Positions 61,078 through 64,000 of a stretch of 64,000 nucleotides of DNA are shown piece after piece (within the stretch, counting starts at the first letter, position 1; the number at the start of each line of letters is the position of its first letter). The stretch is from positions 248,001 to 312,000 of the forward strand of contig JAXGGA010000025.1 of NCBI GenBank assembly GCA_038373865.1, in the 5' to 3' direction. The notes beneath the pieces were generated by a model. The model had not been told where the DNA came from, ran no database searches, and was given only the letters and a program-made list of their open reading frames with translations. Made by a program: the position numbers and the translations under genes. This DNA is from Uloborus plumipes. Lineage: Eukaryota > Arthropoda > Arachnida > Araneae > Uloboridae.

Positions 61078-62590
61078 CACTCACGGCCAACAGTTATGCA
61101 CGGAGAGGAAAATGAAAATTTCCGAAAGTCAATTTGAAGTAGAGAAACTACTTCGCTACAGAAGGTAGCTGGAAGTATGCAAATAAGTTTAGTAACAGTC
61201 AATCACGGCTTCGCGTCGAGAAATATGCAAAAGAAGCATAGTGAAGGGTTACAGGAGTTACATGTAAGTGCTGATAAAACGTGTTTAGAACTTTCCCACG
61301 ATTTGTTTTCAACACAAACGTGTTTGTATGGCTTACAGATGACAAATGGAAGATTCTAAGCTGTGGCGCGATGTCGGACGTATTGAAGCAGGACAATCAA
61401 TCACAGACGTTGCCCTTTTTTGGCGGTCATCATTCCGTCACTTCACAATTATGGAAACAATTCCTAACGAGCCAAATAATTATCCGAAGACCTGTGACAG
61501 GTCTCCCAAGGGTTACTAACCCCTCGGAAGATCTTTATATTGCTGTTGTAGCCAAGCGGAACCGAAGAGCGACCTCCACCCGCGTGACATCTACGGTTGC
61601 AGCGGCCATTGGTACGACAATATCTTCCACTACTGTGTGCCGAAGACTACACATGAATGGCCTGTATGCACGGGTACCACGGGTTTGTGCAATCTTCGTG
61701 CAATCCAGAGTGGTACGATTAAAGTGGTGCTGCCAACATGTGAGTTGGACTGTGTCTGATTGGGGCAACGTTATGTTTACAGATGAGTCGAGATTTGCGC
61801 TGCAACCCGATGACAAACGTGCAAGGGTCTGGAAAGAGCAAGGAATACTCAATCAGCCTCAGAACATTGTCGAACATCACGCATTTCGAGCTGGAAGTGT
61901 CTTGGTCTGGGCAGGGATTTCGTTGGGATATCGCACCGACCTGCACATCTACAGACACGGATCTGTAACGGCTATATGGTATCTGGATGAAGTCCTAGAT
62001 CCCACTGTAAGATTGTACGCTGCCGCAGTGGGTCCTGTTTCCGTTTTAATGGATGATAATTCACGTCAACATAGAGCGGCCCTAGTCAACGACTCCCTGG
62101 AGGGGGAGAGAATTGCTCGCATGGACTGGCCGGCGTACTCGCCTGACCTTAATCCGATTGAAAACCTTTGCGATGCCCTTGACCGTGCTGTGTGTAGACG
62201 TGTCCCACCCCCAGTCACTCTCACAGAGCTGGAAACTGCTCTACAGGAGGAATGGAAATTACTCGACTCTGCGATGGTTGATCATCTCATAAAAAGCATG
62301 GTGACACGCTGAAAGCTTTTTATGCTAATGAGGGGTGCTCACCTACCTTAATAATGTCAGTTTTTGTTGTTTATTTAGTTTATACAGCATTTTGTAAATG
62401 ACTCCAAAATGGCGTCATCTTATAATTTAAGAAAAATTACTATTTTTTTTTTTCTCTGCATGTAATTGTGCGTTTTATTTATTGCATAAACATATTTGCT
62501 ACTTTCCTGCCGCATTTATTGTTAATTAAAGCAGTACTTGTCCATTTTTTCGCATTTTACCTCTCCGTGCTTAACTTTTGGCAATGAGTG
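61078..62590 (+). mobile_element. Tc1-like transposon, nearly complete
   Basis: TA (61076-61077, 62591-62592) flanks a 1513-bp element. The ends CACTCACGGCCAACAGTTAT and the complement of the right, CACTCATTGCCAAAAGTTAA, continue into GCACGGAGAGG on both sides (about 37 bp in all). It holds a single transposase gene on the plus strand. Apart from one coding break it is intact and so is among the younger insertions here. Confidence 0.95.
61346..62312 (+). pseudogene. Tc1-like DD34E transposase with a one-base frameshift
   Basis: The best start is ATG at 61346 (MEDSKLWRDVGRIEAGQSIT), giving the N-terminal DNA-binding helix-turn-helix. A run of six T (61416-61421) appears to have gained one T. 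Beyond it the frame continues as GGHHSVTSQLWKQF through to the stop at 62310-62312 without interruption. Intact length would be about 321 codons, normal for the family. Catalytic residues are all present: Asp in FTDESRF (61782), Asp in MDDNSRQH (62055) and Glu in SPDLNPIEN (62160), with 34 residues between the last two. RRPVTGLPR lies in the linker. The enzyme would cut and paste at TA. As written it needs the frameshift resolved, so it is called a pseudogene; a sequencing error in the T run is also possible. Confidence 0.92.
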
Positions 62591-62592
62591 TA

Positions 62593-64000
62593 GTAAAACA
62601 ATTTAATTTAAATCTTAAATGGTCACTTTAAAAAGTTTTTCTTCTGAATTTGAAATTACTTTTATGGATTCTCACTCAGTATGAATATTAATCATTCCCA
62701 AACGTTTTTCTTTCTTTTCTTTTTTTTTTTTTTTTTTTTTGCATATTTGAAATTTGGGAAGTCAAGTTAGTTTTGTGAATTGAATGACGAACTCCTTGTT
62801 GTCTATTAAGATAATCGTATTTGCAGGTGTTTATTCCCAACTCTTCTGAGATGTAAAATTAACTTTAACAGTACGTATTTTAAACTATACAGTCCACTGT
62901 AAGATCATTGTTTTTCTCAATTGGTTGTAATCAAAAAATGGGAATTACAAATTTAATTTCCGGTGAACGGAGATATAAGGATTATACTGCAGTAGAATTT
63001 AATGCAATTATTTTACGTTAAACGCGTGTCATATTCATTTTAGATATCGAATCATGCGTATTTATCTAGATAATTAAAGAACATTTTTAGTGAAAGCGTT
63101 TGCAGAAAATTATTTCGAAAAGTGTTTTATTTCATCAGCGCAATTTTATTATCCTTAAACAACAGCAACTTAATTTTTGTATATTTAAGAAACGATTTTT
63201 TTTATACAAAAGCAAATATACTTAAGCCCGCTTGATGTATGTTTTAAACATTTCCAAGTGTTTTCGCTGTTTTCCTTTAGCAAACGAAAATTTCAAGGAA
63301 TTATTTTTTCTTGATCCTAAGTAGTACTAAAACCTTTTTTTTTTCGTCAGACACACATAATGATGTATGAAATACAAACAAAAACATTCTTTAACTCCTT
63401 TACATTTGTACCACGTGGAAGTATATATAAAGTTTCAGCAAAAGGCGGTTTTTAAAATACCTATTTTTAGGAATTCATGCTTTCTTTTTTCGATATAAAC
63501 AGAAGCACTATTTGAGGTGAAAAACAAAATCAATTTTTCAATTGTGTTAACTGTTTAAATAATACACACCACTTTCAAATATAGTACGAGTATCAAATAG
63601 TTTTAAGTAGTTGTGAGCCATGTAAGTAATGAAATTTTAAAAAAAATGATCAATAGGACAACAGATTACTATTAACCGAAAACTTTTCTGTCACAACATT
63701 TTAATTATGTAACTTAAAACTAAGAATAATAAATAAAAGCGTAAAAGTGCCTCTAAATAATATAGGAATATAAAAGACAATTTTGACATTCGACAGTTCG
63801 ATTTTTCAACACTTTATATTACAGCTGCTTTAAAAGCGATTGAATTTCACTTGGTGGAATGCACAAAACAAATGATGTTTACAAATCGTCCTTTTGGACT
63901 ACAAAAATCTTAAACTAAAAGTGGACGAATGAAGGGGGGAAAAAGGAATGTCACTTTTAGAAGAACATAGGACAAAAATGGCTGCTTTGTGGAGACTTTC
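62593..64000. other. No recognised gene
   Basis: AT-rich sequence with a long T run (62720-62740). No supported gene or element boundary to the end of the window. Confidence 0.4.

Noticed and set aside
61535..61958. Minus-strand and shifted frames across the Tc1 transposase
   Set aside because: They are shadows of the plus-strand transposase gene.

Overview
This is AT-rich eukaryotic DNA, most likely from an arthropod and perhaps an arachnid. The guess rests on the style of the Tc1, mariner, piggyBac, Helitron and non-LTR sequences; nothing here fixes the species. No complete host gene was found. One 85-base stretch (11177-11261) has good splice sites and reads like part of a VHS-type domain, so the window may lie largely in introns or between genes. 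Otherwise it is a dense graveyard of transposable elements, most of them non-autonomous DNA transposons whose ends and target-site duplications (TSDs) can be read directly.

Layout. 0-10 kb: a small inverted-repeat element, an old interspersed repeat, and the first copies of an 'ACTGTAAAA' MITE family. 11-13.4 kb: exon candidate, then a 1.7-kb TA-flanked element carrying about eleven copies of a short motif. 14-17.5 kb: a Harbinger-like MITE, a GC-rich patch, and a tandem repeat of about 162 bp. 18-22.5 kb: a decayed pogo/jerky-type transposase with a C-terminal zinc finger (minus strand) and another TA-flanked element. 23-29 kb: a broken repetitive ORF, a tRNA-like sequence, foldback elements, and a hAT MITE. 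33.6-40 kb: more MITEs, some adjacent, and a diverged short tandem repeat. 41.5-44.4 kb: a TA-flanked element split by a piggyBac copy, with a pogo-type MITE inserted next to that copy. 45.7-50 kb: a foldback made from mariner 3' ends, a piggyBac MITE, and a 2.7-kb hAT-like element with inverted repeats of about 585 bp. 50.5-50.9 kb: a non-LTR reverse-transcriptase tail cut by a Harbinger-like MITE. 52.7-56.3 kb: a satellite-like array, a Helitron remnant, and a TA-flanked element inserted 4 bp beyond the Helitron end. 58-62.6 kb: Tc1-family elements, including a nearly intact DD34E transposase broken by one extra T.

The most striking theme is a set of at least four elements (11.7, 21.5, 41.6 and 55.0 kb), and probably parts of others (3.8, 18.3 and 20.2 kb). 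They share one design: a TA duplication, ends starting GGG or TGGG, and a family-specific short phrase repeated near the ends and inside. The phrases differ completely between families. The 18.3-kb example encloses a pogo/jerky-type transposase, which suggests the group belongs to the pogo branch of Tc1/mariner.
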